Assembly: GCA_024280115.1 (NCBI GenBank)
Contig: JAJRQT010000082.1
Location: 1-64,000, forward strand
Length of the DNA stretch: 64,000 bases
Origin: Bacteroidota bacterium
GTDB taxonomy: Bacteria; Bacteroidota; Bacteroidia; Cytophagales; Cyclobacteriaceae
Reading direction: 5' to 3'
Part shown: one piece after another, positions 1 to 8,035 of the stretch
Layout of the letters: every line of letters starts with the position of its first letter
How positions within the stretch are numbered: position 1 is the stretch's first letter
Made by a program: the position numbers and the translations under genes
Notes under the pieces: generated by a model
Databases searched by the model: none
Seen by the model: the letters and a program-made list of their open reading frames with translations, nothing else
Told to the model about the DNA's origin: nothing

Positions 1-297
1 CAATTGAGTCCGGTTTATGCCATTTCGGTTGATGATTATGACCGTGATGGTTTTGTGGATATTTTACTTGGGGGAAATTTATATAGTGTCAAACCGGAAG
101 TTGGCAGATACGATGCCAGCTATGGCACATTTTTAAAAGGAGATAAAAACCTGTCATTTAGTGCCATTTCAGCAAAGCAAACAGGGTTTAGAATTGAAGG
201 AGAGGCGAGGGATATGATGACCATACAAACAAGTAACGGAGAGAAATTGATGGTTGCCAGGAATAGTGATCAAATTCAGATATTTGATATTAAATGA
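1..297 (+). CDS. VCBS/FG-GAP repeat protein, C-terminal end (partial)
   Basis: The reading frame is open from the first base, so this is the 3' end of a gene that starts outside the window. The 98 visible residues carry one FG-GAP/VCBS calcium-loop motif (DDYDRDGFVDILLGGN) and then a tail that aligns with the end of the next gene: both have a GGNL, a GRYDA-YG-FLKG block and a G-E-RDM block. The two are therefore tandem paralogs. Its TGA overlaps the ATG of the downstream gene (ATGA at 294-297), so they are probably translationally coupled. Such large beta-propeller proteins are extracytoplasmic in Bacteroidota and often accompany SusC/SusD glycan loci. Substrate and partner are unknown. Confidence 0.85.
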   Translation, partial: QLSPVYAISVDDYDRDGFVDILLGGNLYSVKPEVGRYDASYGTFLKGDKNLSFSAISAKQTGFRIEGEARDMMTIQTSNGEKLMVARNSDQIQIFDIK

Positions 298-3200
298 AAA
301 AGCTGATTTTGCTATTTGCATTTGTTGCCTTTCTATCCTCATGCAACCTTTTAGAGGAAGAACCAACGACCCTTTTTTCGTTATTAGATCCGGAAAGAAC
401 TAATGTTGTTTTTTCAAATGAGCTGACTGATACGGAAGAATTCAATATTGTTGAATATCTCAATTATTATAATGGTGCCGGAGTTGCTGCCGGTGATATC
501 AACAATGATGGCCTTGTCGATTTATACTTTTCCGCCAACCAGCTTCATAACAAGCTATTTCTCAACAAAGGAAATTTCAAATTTAAAGACATCACGGAGC
601 ACGCAGGAGTTTCTTGTCCCGGTGATTGGAAAACCGGCGTTTCCATGGCAGATGTAAATAGTGATGGATTTCTTGATATTTATGTATGCCAGGTAGGTGA
701 CTATAAAACCGTTCAGGGTGAGAACCATCTTTATATCAACAATGGGGATTTGACTTTTACGGATCAGACCAGTGAATTTGGTTTACAATTCAAAGGATTT
801 TCTACGCAGAGCTTATTTTTCGACTATGATAATGATGGAGATTTGGATATGTTTTTACTCAATCATGCCATTCATACACCCGGTTCCTACGGAAGGGCAG
901 CCATTATCAGGTATTCCCGCGATCCTAAAACGGGAGACAGGCTTTATGAGCAAATTGTTAAAGACGGGAAACCATATTTTGTGAATGTAACCGGAAGAGC
1001 GGGCATATTCAGTAGCAGGATAGGATATGGCTTGAGTGTCGCTGCAGGAGATGTAAACAATGATGGTTGCATCGATTTATATATCTGCAACGATTTTCAT
1101 GAAAATGACTACTTATATATCAATAATTGCAATGGTACATTTACTGAAAAAATAAGGGTTTCGATGGGCCATACAAGCAAATCCTCTATGGGAAACGATA
1201 TGGCAGATTTCAATAATGATGGATTTCTGGATATATTTTCACTCGATATGCTGCCGGAAGATGAGACGATTTTAAAAAAATCAGCCAGTGAGGAAATGCC
1301 GGAAGTTCATGATATAAAAGAACAGTTGGGGTATCATTTCCAACTTTCCAGAAATGCACTTCAACTCAACAGGGGAAATGAACTGTTCAGTGAAATTGCC
1401 CTCTATTCAGGTGTTTATGCTACAGACTGGAGCTGGGCTCCGCTCTTTTTTGATGCAGATAATGATGGATTTAAAGACCTTTTTATTACGAATGGTATTG
1501 TGAACCGGCCAAATGATTTGGATTATTTGCAGTTCATTGAAGATAATGTCAGCGCAATTAACAGTTTGGGAGCGGAAAGGATAAAAAACACTGCACTCAT
1601 TGAGCTAATGCCTACTGAAAAAATTTCAAATTATGCGTATAAAAACAATCGGGACCTGACCTTCACTAACATGGCCGCAAGCTGGGGTTTGGATCAAAAA
1701 GCATATTCTAATGGAAGCGTATATGCGGATCTGGACAATGATGGCGACCTGGACTTTGTCACCAATAATATTGATGGAAACTGCTTCATTTACCGGAATA
1801 ATTCAGAAAGATTGACAGATCACAACTATTTGAAAGTAAAGCTTATTGGTCCAAAAGGTAATAAATTCGGCATTGGGGCAAGGGTTGAAATCAGAATAAA
1901 AGGGCAGATTCAAGTGCAACAACTGATCCCGGCGAGAGGGTCAATGTCGAGTGTGGATCCCATATTAAATTTTGGCATGGGAACGGCAACGCAAATTGAT
2001 AGCCTAATCGTGATATGGCCAGGTAAGAAGACAGAAATTCTTGAAAATATAGCCGCCAATAAAACTGTTGAATTGAATATTGTAAATGCAAATAACCCTC
2101 CTCTGTCCACACACTCCAAAATTCCCGGAACCCTATATTCTGATATTACGGACAGTATAAATACCAAATTCGTTCACAAAGAATCTGATTTTTCAGACTT
2201 TGCATATCAACCACTTCTACCACACAAACTTTCAACTCAAGGTCCGGGAATGACAGTTGGTGATGTTGATGGTGATGGTTTGGATGACATATACATTTGT
2301 GGTGCTGCAGGACAATTAGGACAATTGCTTATGCAAACTAAAAATGAGGATTTTGTCAATTCCATTCAAAAGACATTTACTGCTCAGTCACCTGGAGAAG
2401 AAATTGACGCCACATTTTTTGACGCAGATGGAGATACTGATCTGGATTTGTATATAGCCAGGGGAAGTACCGAACATTCCAACAACCCGGAACTTTTAAT
2501 GGATTTATTTTATTTGAATGACGGAAAAGGCCATTTTATTATTAATAAAGGAGTAATTCCAAAAATCGCTGTAAACTCCTCATGTGTCTCGGCTTGCGAT
2601 TATGATAACGATGGAGATATGGATCTTTTTATTGGAGTCAGACCACTTTTGAAGGATTATGGGATATCAGGTCATAACCTACTATTGCAAAATAATAATG
2701 GGATTTTTATCGATGTGTCAGGTACAATTGGAAAAACAATTCAGACTATAGGCATGGTAACCGATGCAATCTGGATTGATATTGATGGGGATCGATTAAA
2801 GGACCTGATTATTGTTGGAGAATGGATGAATATTTCGATTTACAAAAATTCTGGTGATCAATTTACTGATATTACAGGCAAAGCTGGTCTGAGTAAATCG
2901 GGTGGTTGGTGGAATACTATTGTGGCCAACGACCTGGACAATGATGGAGATATGGATTTTATAGCAGGCAATCTTGGATTGAATGCTAAAATTAGAGGCA
3001 CACAAGATGCTCCGGCAATTTTATACGCCAAAGATTTTGATGGCAATGGGAAAGTGGATCCTATCATATGCTTCGATAAAAATGGTACAAGTATTCCATT
3101 CGCAACCAGGGATGATCTTTTAGAACAGATTCCCTCTCTGGCAAGCAAGTTTCCCACCTATGAAAGCTATGCGAATGTCAGATTGATTGAAGAAATATTC

Positions 3201-3626
3201 TCAAAGGACCAATTATCAGATGCAACGATTAGTTATTCCCATGAGTTCCGGACATGCATTATTGAAAATCTCGGTAATGGAAAGTTTCGGCTTAGTCCAC
3301 TACCAGCAGAAGCCCAACTATTTCCTGTATTTGCAATATTAATTGAAGACTTTGATGATGATGGCATAAAGGACGTTCTGTTGGGAGGTAATCTTAACCG
3401 GGCTAATATCAATTACGGGCGTTATGATGCTGGTTATGGGTTATTTTTAAAAGGAAAAGGAGATTTGGTATTCCAACCAAAAACTATTCAGGATTCTGGT
3501 TTGATTATAAAGGGCGAAGTCAGAGATATGAAAATGATTAAATCTCCAATTCAGGAAATGGTATTTATTTCCAAGAGTGATAGGAGATGGCAGGTCTTGA
3601 AATTGAATGAAACTACATTCCCCTAG
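294..3626 (+). CDS. CRTAC1-type VCBS repeat lipoprotein with ASPIC/UnbV domain
   Basis: The 1110-residue protein starts with a lipoprotein signal (MKKLILLFAFVAFLSSC, lipobox LSSC), so it should be anchored to a membrane facing outwards. About fourteen DxDxDGxxD-like calcium loops run through it (for example DINNDGLVD, DYDNDGDLD, DVDGDGLDD, DFDDDGIKD), as expected of FG-GAP/VCBS beta-propeller blades. An ASPIC/UnbV segment lies near residues 515-585 (GIGARVEI, then IVIWPGKKTEIL). The layout matches Bacteroidota 'VCBS repeat-containing, CRTAC1 family' proteins of 1100-1200 residues. It overlaps the upstream paralog by 4 bases. Function is not established. A role in binding polysaccharide or in surface display is inferred only from the typical SusCD context, which is not visible here. 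Confidence 0.9.
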   Translation: MKKLILLFAFVAFLSSCNLLEEEPTTLFSLLDPERTNVVFSNELTDTEEFNIVEYLNYYNGAGVAAGDINNDGLVDLYFSANQLHNKLFLNKGNFKFKDITEHAGVSCPGDWKTGVSMADVNSDGFLDIYVCQVGDYKTVQGENHLYINNGDLTFTDQTSEFGLQFKGFSTQSLFFDYDNDGDLDMFLLNHAIHTPGSYGRAAIIRYSRDPKTGDRLYEQIVKDGKPYFVNVTGRAGIFSSRIGYGLSVAAGDVNNDGCIDLYICNDFHENDYLYINNCNGTFTEKIRVSMGHTSKSSMGNDMADFNNDGFLDIFSLDMLPEDETILKKSASEEMPEVHDIKEQLGYHFQLSRNALQLNRGNELFSEIALYSGVYATDWSWAPLFFDADNDGFKDLFITNGIVNRPNDLDYLQFIEDNVSAINSLGAERIKNTALIELMPTEKISNYAYKNNRDLTFTNMAASWGLDQKAYSNGSVYADLDNDGDLDFVTNNIDGNCFIYRNNSERLTDHNYLKVKLIGPKGNKFGIGARVEIRIKGQIQVQQLIPARGSMSSVDPILNFGMGTATQIDSLIVIWPGKKTEILENIAANKTVELNIVNANNPPLSTHSKIPGTLYSDITDSINTKFVHKESDFSDFAYQPLLPHKLSTQGPGMTVGDVDGDGLDDIYICGAAGQLGQLLMQTKNEDFVNSIQKTFTAQSPGEEIDATFFDADGDTDLDLYIARGSTEHSNNPELLMDLFYLNDGKGHFIINKGVIPKIAVNSSCVSACDYDNDGDMDLFIGVRPLLKDYGISGHNLLLQNNNGIFIDVSGTIGKTIQTIGMVTDAIWIDIDGDRLKDLIIVGEWMNISIYKNSGDQFTDITGKAGLSKSGGWWNTIVANDLDNDGDMDFIAGNLGLNAKIRGTQDAPAILYAKDFDGNGKVDPIICFDKNGTSIPFATRDDLLEQIPSLASKFPTYESYANVRLIEEIFSKDQLSDATISYSHEFRTCIIENLGNGKFRLSPLPAEAQLFPVFAILIEDFDDDGIKDVLLGGNLNRANINYGRYDAGYGLFLKGKGDLVFQPKTIQDSGLIIKGEVRDMKMIKSPIQEMVFISKSDRRWQVLKLNETTFP

Positions 3627-3802
3627 GTGAGCACAACCGGCCTTAATTTTTTCATTTATTAAGCACCCTTTTATCTATCTCTCACTAATCTCCTGCCAAC
3701 TCTCTGCTCAATCTATTTTCAATCATTAATCAATCTTATTCAATTATGTTTATCCGGGCAGTGTGAAAAACAAAGTAACACTTCAAAATCCACAGCTCGA
3801 AA

Positions 3803-5038
3803 TTACGATATCTCTATCTCCACCTGATTTTTGTAGAGATCTTCCAGGGTTTCCCGCTTTCTGATTAATTTGGCCTCGCCATCAATGATCAGGACTTCAG
3901 CAGGTCTGAGCCTGGAATTATAATTTGAAGCCATCATAAATCCGTAGGCCCCCGCATTTTTAATGGCAATAATATCCCCCTCGTGGACTTCACTCAATTT
4001 CCTGTCAACACCAAAGGTGTCAGTTTCACATATATAACCCACAATGGTATAAATTCGCTGAGTTCCATTGATATTGCTGATATTTACCATGTCGTGGTAA
4101 GAATCGTACATCATCGGCCGGATCATGTGATTCAACCCTGATTCCACCCCCACAAACACAGATGCAGGTGTTGTTTTAATTACATTCGTTTTTACCAAAA
4201 AATAACCGGCCTCGCTCACAATGTATTTTCCAGGTTCAAACCATATTTCCAGGTCCCTGCCGTAATTGTTGCAAAAATCCTTAAAAGCCTTGGAGAGTTT
4301 TACACCTAGCTCCTGGAGGTCTGTGGTCACATCACCTTCCCTGTAGGCAACTTTAAAACCGCTGCCAAAATCAATGAATTTAAGATTTGGAAAATCCATA
4401 GCCGCTTCAAACAGCACTTCAGCGCCACGCAAAAAAACTTCGGCATCGAGAATATCTGATCCGGAATGCATATGTAATCCGATCACATTGAGTTTGTTCC
4501 TTTGTATTACACGATCCAGGTGCCGAAGCTGAAAGATCGAGATTCCAAATTTTGAATCGATATGCCCGGTCGATATTTTGCTGTTTCCCCCTGCCATAAT
4601 ATGGGGATTCAACCTGATGCAGATTGGCACAGTATCATGATATTCATTGCCAAACTGCTCAAGAATAGAAATGTTATCAATGTTGATCATCACACCCAAC
4701 TTAACAGCTTCTTTGATCTCATCAATGGAAACACAGTTTGGCGTAAATAGTATTTCTTCCGGTTCAAAACCAGCTTTCAATCCAAGCTGTACTTCCTGGA
4801 TAGAAACAGTATCCAATTCCGCACCCTGAGCACGGATCAGTTTTAATATGGAAATATTCGTTAACGATTTACAGGCGAATTTTATCTTCAGTTTCATGTC
4901 CGGAAATGCAGCTTTCATGTTTTCGATCTGCTGACCGATTTTTGCTGCATCATAAACATAGAGCGGACCACCAAATTCATTGACTACATCCAGCAAGTCT
5001 AACCCCTGGATCGTGTACCTGTTGTTTACAATTTCCAT
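3803..5038 (-). CDS. lysA: diaminopimelate decarboxylase
   Basis: A PLP-dependent fold-type III decarboxylase that converts meso-diaminopimelate to L-lysine, the last step of lysine synthesis. At 411 residues it has the family's length. The expected landmarks appear in order: the PLP lysine in IKFACKSLTN (Lys57), HMHSGSDI in the barrel, FGSGF for phosphate binding, EPGKYIVSEAG, the substrate-side motif RPMMYDSYH, and CETDTF in place of the usual CESGD-F. It is monocistronic: a terminator at 5059-5091 separates it from the gene upstream on the same strand. An arginine or ornithine decarboxylase of the same fold is possible but less likely, because the RP--Y--YH motif favours DAP. Confidence 0.9.
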   Translation of the reverse strand: MEIVNNRYTIQGLDLLDVVNEFGGPLYVYDAAKIGQQIENMKAAFPDMKLKIKFACKSLTNISILKLIRAQGAELDTVSIQEVQLGLKAGFEPEEILFTPNCVSIDEIKEAVKLGVMINIDNISILEQFGNEYHDTVPICIRLNPHIMAGGNSKISTGHIDSKFGISIFQLRHLDRVIQRNKLNVIGLHMHSGSDILDAEVFLRGAEVLFEAAMDFPNLKFIDFGSGFKVAYREGDVTTDLQELGVKLSKAFKDFCNNYGRDLEIWFEPGKYIVSEAGYFLVKTNVIKTTPASVFVGVESGLNHMIRPMMYDSYHDMVNISNINGTQRIYTIVGYICETDTFGVDRKLSEVHEGDIIAIKNAGAYGFMMASNYNSRLRPAEVLIIDGEAKLIRKRETLEDLYKNQVEIEIS

Positions 5039-5058
5039 TTTATAATAACAATTGAATC

Positions 5059-5091
5059 AAAAAAAATGGAAGGCTTATTACCCTCCATTTT
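5059..5091 (-). terminator. intrinsic terminator after the T9SS cargo gene
   Basis: The arms 5063-5073 and 5081-5091 (AAAATGGAAGG / CCCTCCATTTT, one mismatch) enclose a 7-base loop. Read on the minus strand, the stem is followed by eight T residues (complement of the A run 5059-5066). It sits just after the stop at 5124 and before lysA, so it should end transcription of the secreted protein gene. Confidence 0.75.
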
Positions 5092-5123
5092 ATATTTTTT
5101 GCAAAGTTAGTATTCTATGGTTA

Positions 5124-5432
5124 TTATTCAATTAATATTTTACGCGCGAGCGTCTTTTTCTTTTGAATAACCTGTAATATGTAAATTCCTCTTTCCTTTC
5201 CTGTAAGATCTATTTCATTGTGGTAGTTGCCGTCAAAATCCAGGAGAGTCTCTTTATACACTTCATTTCCAAGAATGTCCATGACTTTAATGGTCACTTC
5301 TTTTTTCAAATTGAGTTGAAATTCAAGGTTGAATCTTCCATTGCTCGGATTTGGATAGTACTTCAATTGAGATGGATTCAGATTGTTTTTTATCGAATAA
5401 CCAACATCATTTAATGATGCATCACCTTCCAT
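5124..5432 (-). CDS. T9SS type A sorting domain, detached by a frameshift
   Basis: This frame encodes a typical type A C-terminal secretion domain: YYPNPSNGRFNLEF, then IKVMDILGNEVY, then GIYILQV and a KKxLARKILIE end. Such domains route proteins through the Type IX system and are then cleaved or attached at the surface. They do not occur alone. The frame stays open upstream of the ATG at 5432 and reads NDVKVIISEIMEGD, which continues naturally from EINIKGP in the neighbouring frame. The two pieces are therefore one gene (5124-6289) broken by a 1-base shift near 5455-5470. One missing A in ggaccaatgac would restore it. Whether this is a real mutation or a sequencing or assembly error cannot be told here. 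Confidence 0.8.
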   Translation of the reverse strand: MEGDASLNDVGYSIKNNLNPSQLKYYPNPSNGRFNLEFQLNLKKEVTIKVMDILGNEVYKETLLDFDGNYHNEIDLTGKERGIYILQVIQKKKTLARKILIE

Positions 5433-6289
5433 GATTTCTGAGATGATAACTTTAACGTCATTGGTCCTTTAATATTGATTTCTATAAATTTTTCTCCGTT
5501 TTTCTCTTCAACATTGATGTCCATAGTTTGTTTTTCACCTTCATCACCTTCACTTTCCTTCATCATTACTATGACCTGATCTCGGTCGCTTTCAAACCTA
5601 AAATCATTTTCTTCATCAATTTCTGTTTTCTTCCCGTCTTTGGTTACCCAGACATTATTTTCGACAATTATTTCTTCTCCATCGGGGCCAATTTCCTTTT
5701 TTATTTCCACTTCTATTTCAGCAGTATGATCTCCATCACCACCCATAATGACGATGTTAGGTTCACTTTCTTCATCACCTGAAGTGATCACCTCAATGTT
5801 CCCATACTCATGCTCCTGAACCATTTTCTCAATATCTGCTTCGGTAAGTTCAGTTTTATTTCCATGCTCATCGATCCAGACTATCTTGTGGTCGCCATCT
5901 CCTTCAATATCAAAGGTGAATTTTTGTCCCCCATCTTTGGTTTTTATCTTTATAATTTTTTCTTCCACAATATCATGATTACTATCATCTATCACTTTGT
6001 GCTCAATGATAATTTTTTTATCACCATCGCGATTTCCATGGTTAAAATGAATGGTATTTTGATCTTTATCATTTGCACAACAGTCTATTAGAATATCAAA
6101 ATTTTTAAGCTCCTCATCCACTTTCAATTCATCCATATTAGAATAGACTTTTTCAAAAACAGTTTTTTCGCCATTTTCTTCTTTTGAAACCTTTAAATGA
6201 ATTTTACCCTTTTCATCGGATACGATAAATCCCATTGAAATGAAAATGCCAATTAAAAGGACGAGTGATTTGGTGTATATATTTTTCAT
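5411..6289 (-). CDS. secreted acidic repeat-rich protein, N-terminal part of a T9SS cargo (frameshifted)
   Basis: The protein opens with a Sec-type signal sequence (MKNIYTKSLVLLIGIFISMGF) followed by a very acidic, glycine-poor exported body. The body has repeated short beta-like units of the kind xGDGDHKIVWID and NVWVTKDGKKTEID. No catalytic family is recognisable. In the current frame it ends in a spurious tail (SSQKSWKVMHH), and its true C-terminus is the sorting domain encoded in the next frame at 5124-5432. It is divergent from a histidine kinase/response regulator pair and shares a regulatory region with it. It may therefore be the target of that system, or an envelope component sensed by it; this is inference from position only. 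Confidence 0.75.
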   Translation of the reverse strand: MKNIYTKSLVLLIGIFISMGFIVSDEKGKIHLKVSKEENGEKTVFEKVYSNMDELKVDEELKNFDILIDCCANDKDQNTIHFNHGNRDGDKKIIIEHKVIDDSNHDIVEEKIIKIKTKDGGQKFTFDIEGDGDHKIVWIDEHGNKTELTEADIEKMVQEHEYGNIEVITSGDEESEPNIVIMGGDGDHTAEIEVEIKKEIGPDGEEIIVENNVWVTKDGKKTEIDEENDFRFESDRDQVIVMMKESEGDEGEKQTMDINVEEKNGEKFIEINIKGPMTLKLSSQKSWKVMHH

Positions 6290-6312
6290 AGCGGTAACAA
6301 TTAAGTTTTATC

Positions 6313-6320
6313 CAAAATTA
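6313..6320 (-). promoter_or_regulatory. candidate -7 box of the T9SS cargo gene
   Basis: On the minus strand this reads TAATTTTG, a match to the Bacteroidota -7 consensus TAnnTTTG, 24 bases from the ATG at 6289. No TTTG is found at the -33 spacing, which fits a promoter that needs an activator. Confidence 0.45.
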
Positions 6321-6350
6321 GGAGATTATGCATTGTAAATGAATAGGCAT

Positions 6351-6380
6351 ATTGTTAAAGAATGTTAAAAAATGTTAAAA
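6351..6380. promoter_or_regulatory. triple 10-bp direct repeat, candidate response-regulator operator
   Basis: Three consecutive 10-base units, ATTGTTAAAG, AATGTTAAAA and AATGTTAAAA, lie head to tail with exact 10-base period, so each would face the same side of the helix. OmpR-family regulators bind direct repeats of this spacing. The block lies between two divergent candidate -7 boxes (6313-6320 minus, 6406-6413 plus), about 40 bases from each likely start point. The adjacent OmpR-type regulator (8028-8723) is the obvious candidate binder; this is inferred. Confidence 0.5.
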
Positions 6381-6405
6381 ACAGATCAATTTGGCATATT
6401 TGACG

Positions 6406-6413
6406 TAATTTTG
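6406..6413 (+). promoter_or_regulatory. candidate -7 box of the histidine kinase gene
   Basis: TAATTTTG matches TAnnTTTG. No -33 TTTG is at the right distance. The kinase ATG is at 6419, so a transcript from here would be nearly leaderless. Confidence 0.35.
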
Positions 6414-6418
6414 ATAGT

Positions 6419-6964
6419 ATGAATCAAAGTACATTAAAATGGATAATACTATTGATGGGGCTGGCCTTAATCGGGCTCATAAGTTTCCAAATGTACTGGA
6501 TCAACAATGCAATTAATATTAGTGAAGATCGCTTCAAAAAAGGGGTTCAAGATGCCCTTAATGCAGTATCTGACAAGCTTGAGCAACAGGAGATCGTTTA
6601 TACAGCCGCAAAAAAACTTCAATATTCTCAAAAGGGAAAAACATGGGTTGGCCTTGATAGTATAAAATTTATCACAAGAAAACCCAAAAACGATTCTACC
6701 AAAGAAATTATAATAAAAGAGGAAGACGTTCAGAAATTTTACTTCACTCCTGACAGTATGGACCCCAATTCTAACCAACTTAGTATGGACATAGAGACCG
6801 ATAAACCATTTGTCAAAAATGAAGGTGTGTTGATCGATGAGGACGTCCTGATTGAGGTGAAAAGAATTAAAGCAAATATAGATTCTGTGGTTGAGTATAG
6901 TGTTTCTTCGGAGCGAAATATTAAAAAAGTGAAGGAGAAGACCGAAATGGTGACCATTGTTTAA
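6419..6964 (+). CDS. sensor histidine kinase, N-terminal fragment ending at a premature stop
   Basis: Residues 8-30 form the first membrane helix (WIILLMGLALIGLISFQMYW), and the rest is the start of a periplasmic sensor region rich in charged helices. The frame ends at TAA (6962-6964). The codons right after the stop stay in the same frame, without a further stop, all the way to the kinase core at 7019-8035 (NELFSKERKLENRIDQKQ...). This is therefore the first third of one about 538-residue kinase interrupted by a single nonsense codon. AAA, CAA or GAA to TAA would each be a one-base change. The fragment alone has no kinase domain and should be inactive. Confidence 0.8.
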   Translation: MNQSTLKWIILLMGLALIGLISFQMYWINNAINISEDRFKKGVQDALNAVSDKLEQQEIVYTAAKKLQYSQKGKTWVGLDSIKFITRKPKNDSTKEIIIKEEDVQKFYFTPDSMDPNSNQLSMDIETDKPFVKNEGVLIDEDVLIEVKRIKANIDSVVEYSVSSERNIKKVKEKTEMVTIV

Positions 6965-7018
6965 AACGAGCTGTTCTCCAAAGAAAGAAAGCTCGAAAAC
7001 AGAATCGACCAGAAACAA

Positions 7019-8035
7019 TTGCAAGCTTTGCTCGAAGCCGCTCTAAAAAATCAGGGTATTGATATTGATTTTTTTTATGGTGTAATCGATGGGGAGCAAA
7101 ATAAATTTGTGATTTCTAATTCGGATGATCAACGCAATAAAATTTCAAAATCCGAATTCCGGACAAATCTGTTTACGCGTGACATCATCCCGACATCCAA
7201 TTACCTGGCTGTTTATTTCCCCGATCAACAAACATTTCTTATTGGTAAAATCTGGATTTCTCTGGCCTCCTCAATACTTCTGGTGCTGGTGATCATCGCC
7301 ATTTTTGGATATGCGGTTTATACCATCATGACACAGAAAAAGATTTCTGAAATTAAAAATGATTTCATCAACAACATGACCCATGAGTTTAAAACGCCTA
7401 TTTCTACTGTTTCCCTGGCCTGCGAGGCATTACAAGATGAAGAGGTGAAAAAAAATGACACTTTCTTAAAGCGTTATATCTCGATAATAGACGCAGAAAA
7501 TAAACGGCTTGGTATGCAGGTAGAAAAGGTGCTGCAGATGGCAACCTTGGAAAAGAAAGACTTTAAACTGAAACTGGAAAAGCTGGATGTTCACCAGGTC
7601 ATCGACAAAGCTTTGGATAATATTAATATTCAAATAGAAAAACGTGATGGCGTTATTAAAAAACAATTGCTTGCGGCTCAAAAGGAAGTCGTAGCTGATG
7701 AGGTTCACCTCACAAACATTATTTATAACCTGCTGGATAATGCCAATAAATACAGCAGAGAAAAGCCCGAAATTACCATCGCTACAAAAAATAAAAATGG
7801 GGGCATTGTAGTAAAGATTGTTGATAGGGGCATTGGCATGTCGAAAGAAGTATCTAACAGAATATTTGAGAAATTTTACAGGGAACCCACAGGAAATCTT
7901 CACGATGTAAAAGGTTTTGGGCTTGGGCTGACCTACGTGAAAACTATGCTTGATGCCCTGGGAGGCAGTATTGATGTGAAAAGTGATCTGGCAAAAGGGA
8001 GCACATTTGAAATTTATTTACCTCAAAATGGATAA
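7019..8035 (+). CDS. sensor histidine kinase, C-terminal fragment with catalytic core
   Basis: In frame with 6419-6964 beyond the TAA at 6962. It carries the end of the periplasmic region, a second membrane helix (about residues 77-104, SSILLVLVIIAIFGYAV) and a complete HisKA-HATPase module. Visible motifs are the H-box NMTHEFKTPIST with the phospho-accepting His, the N-box NIIYNLLDNANKYS, the G1 box DRGIGM and the G2 box KGFGLGLTYVK. The start given is a TTG at 7019, because no ATG precedes the second helix. If translated alone it would lack the first helix and most of the sensor domain. Its stop overlaps the regulator ATG by 8 bases, so the two are coupled. Confidence 0.8.
   Translation: MQALLEAALKNQGIDIDFFYGVIDGEQNKFVISNSDDQRNKISKSEFRTNLFTRDIIPTSNYLAVYFPDQQTFLIGKIWISLASSILLVLVIIAIFGYAVYTIMTQKKISEIKNDFINNMTHEFKTPISTVSLACEALQDEEVKKNDTFLKRYISIIDAENKRLGMQVEKVLQMATLEKKDFKLKLEKLDVHQVIDKALDNINIQIEKRDGVIKKQLLAAQKEVVADEVHLTNIIYNLLDNANKYSREKPEITIATKNKNGGIVVKIVDRGIGMSKEVSNRIFEKFYREPTGNLHDVKGFGLGLTYVKTMLDALGGSIDVKSDLAKGSTFEIYLPQNG

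Noticed and set aside
294..3626. DNA repeats suggesting a CRISPR-like or satellite array
   Set aside because: The recurring GATAATGATGG-type text encodes calcium loops of VCBS repeats at irregular spacing and is protein-level repetition.
5528..6091. Long antisense open frames with hydrophobic text under the acidic secreted protein
   Set aside because: They are the complement of an acidic, low-complexity coding strand (GAA/GAT read backwards as TTC/ATC), not independent membrane proteins.
6962..6964. In-frame TAA as programmed recoding (selenocysteine or readthrough)
   Set aside because: It is TAA, not TGA, with no downstream stem of the needed kind. A simple mutation or base-call error is enough.
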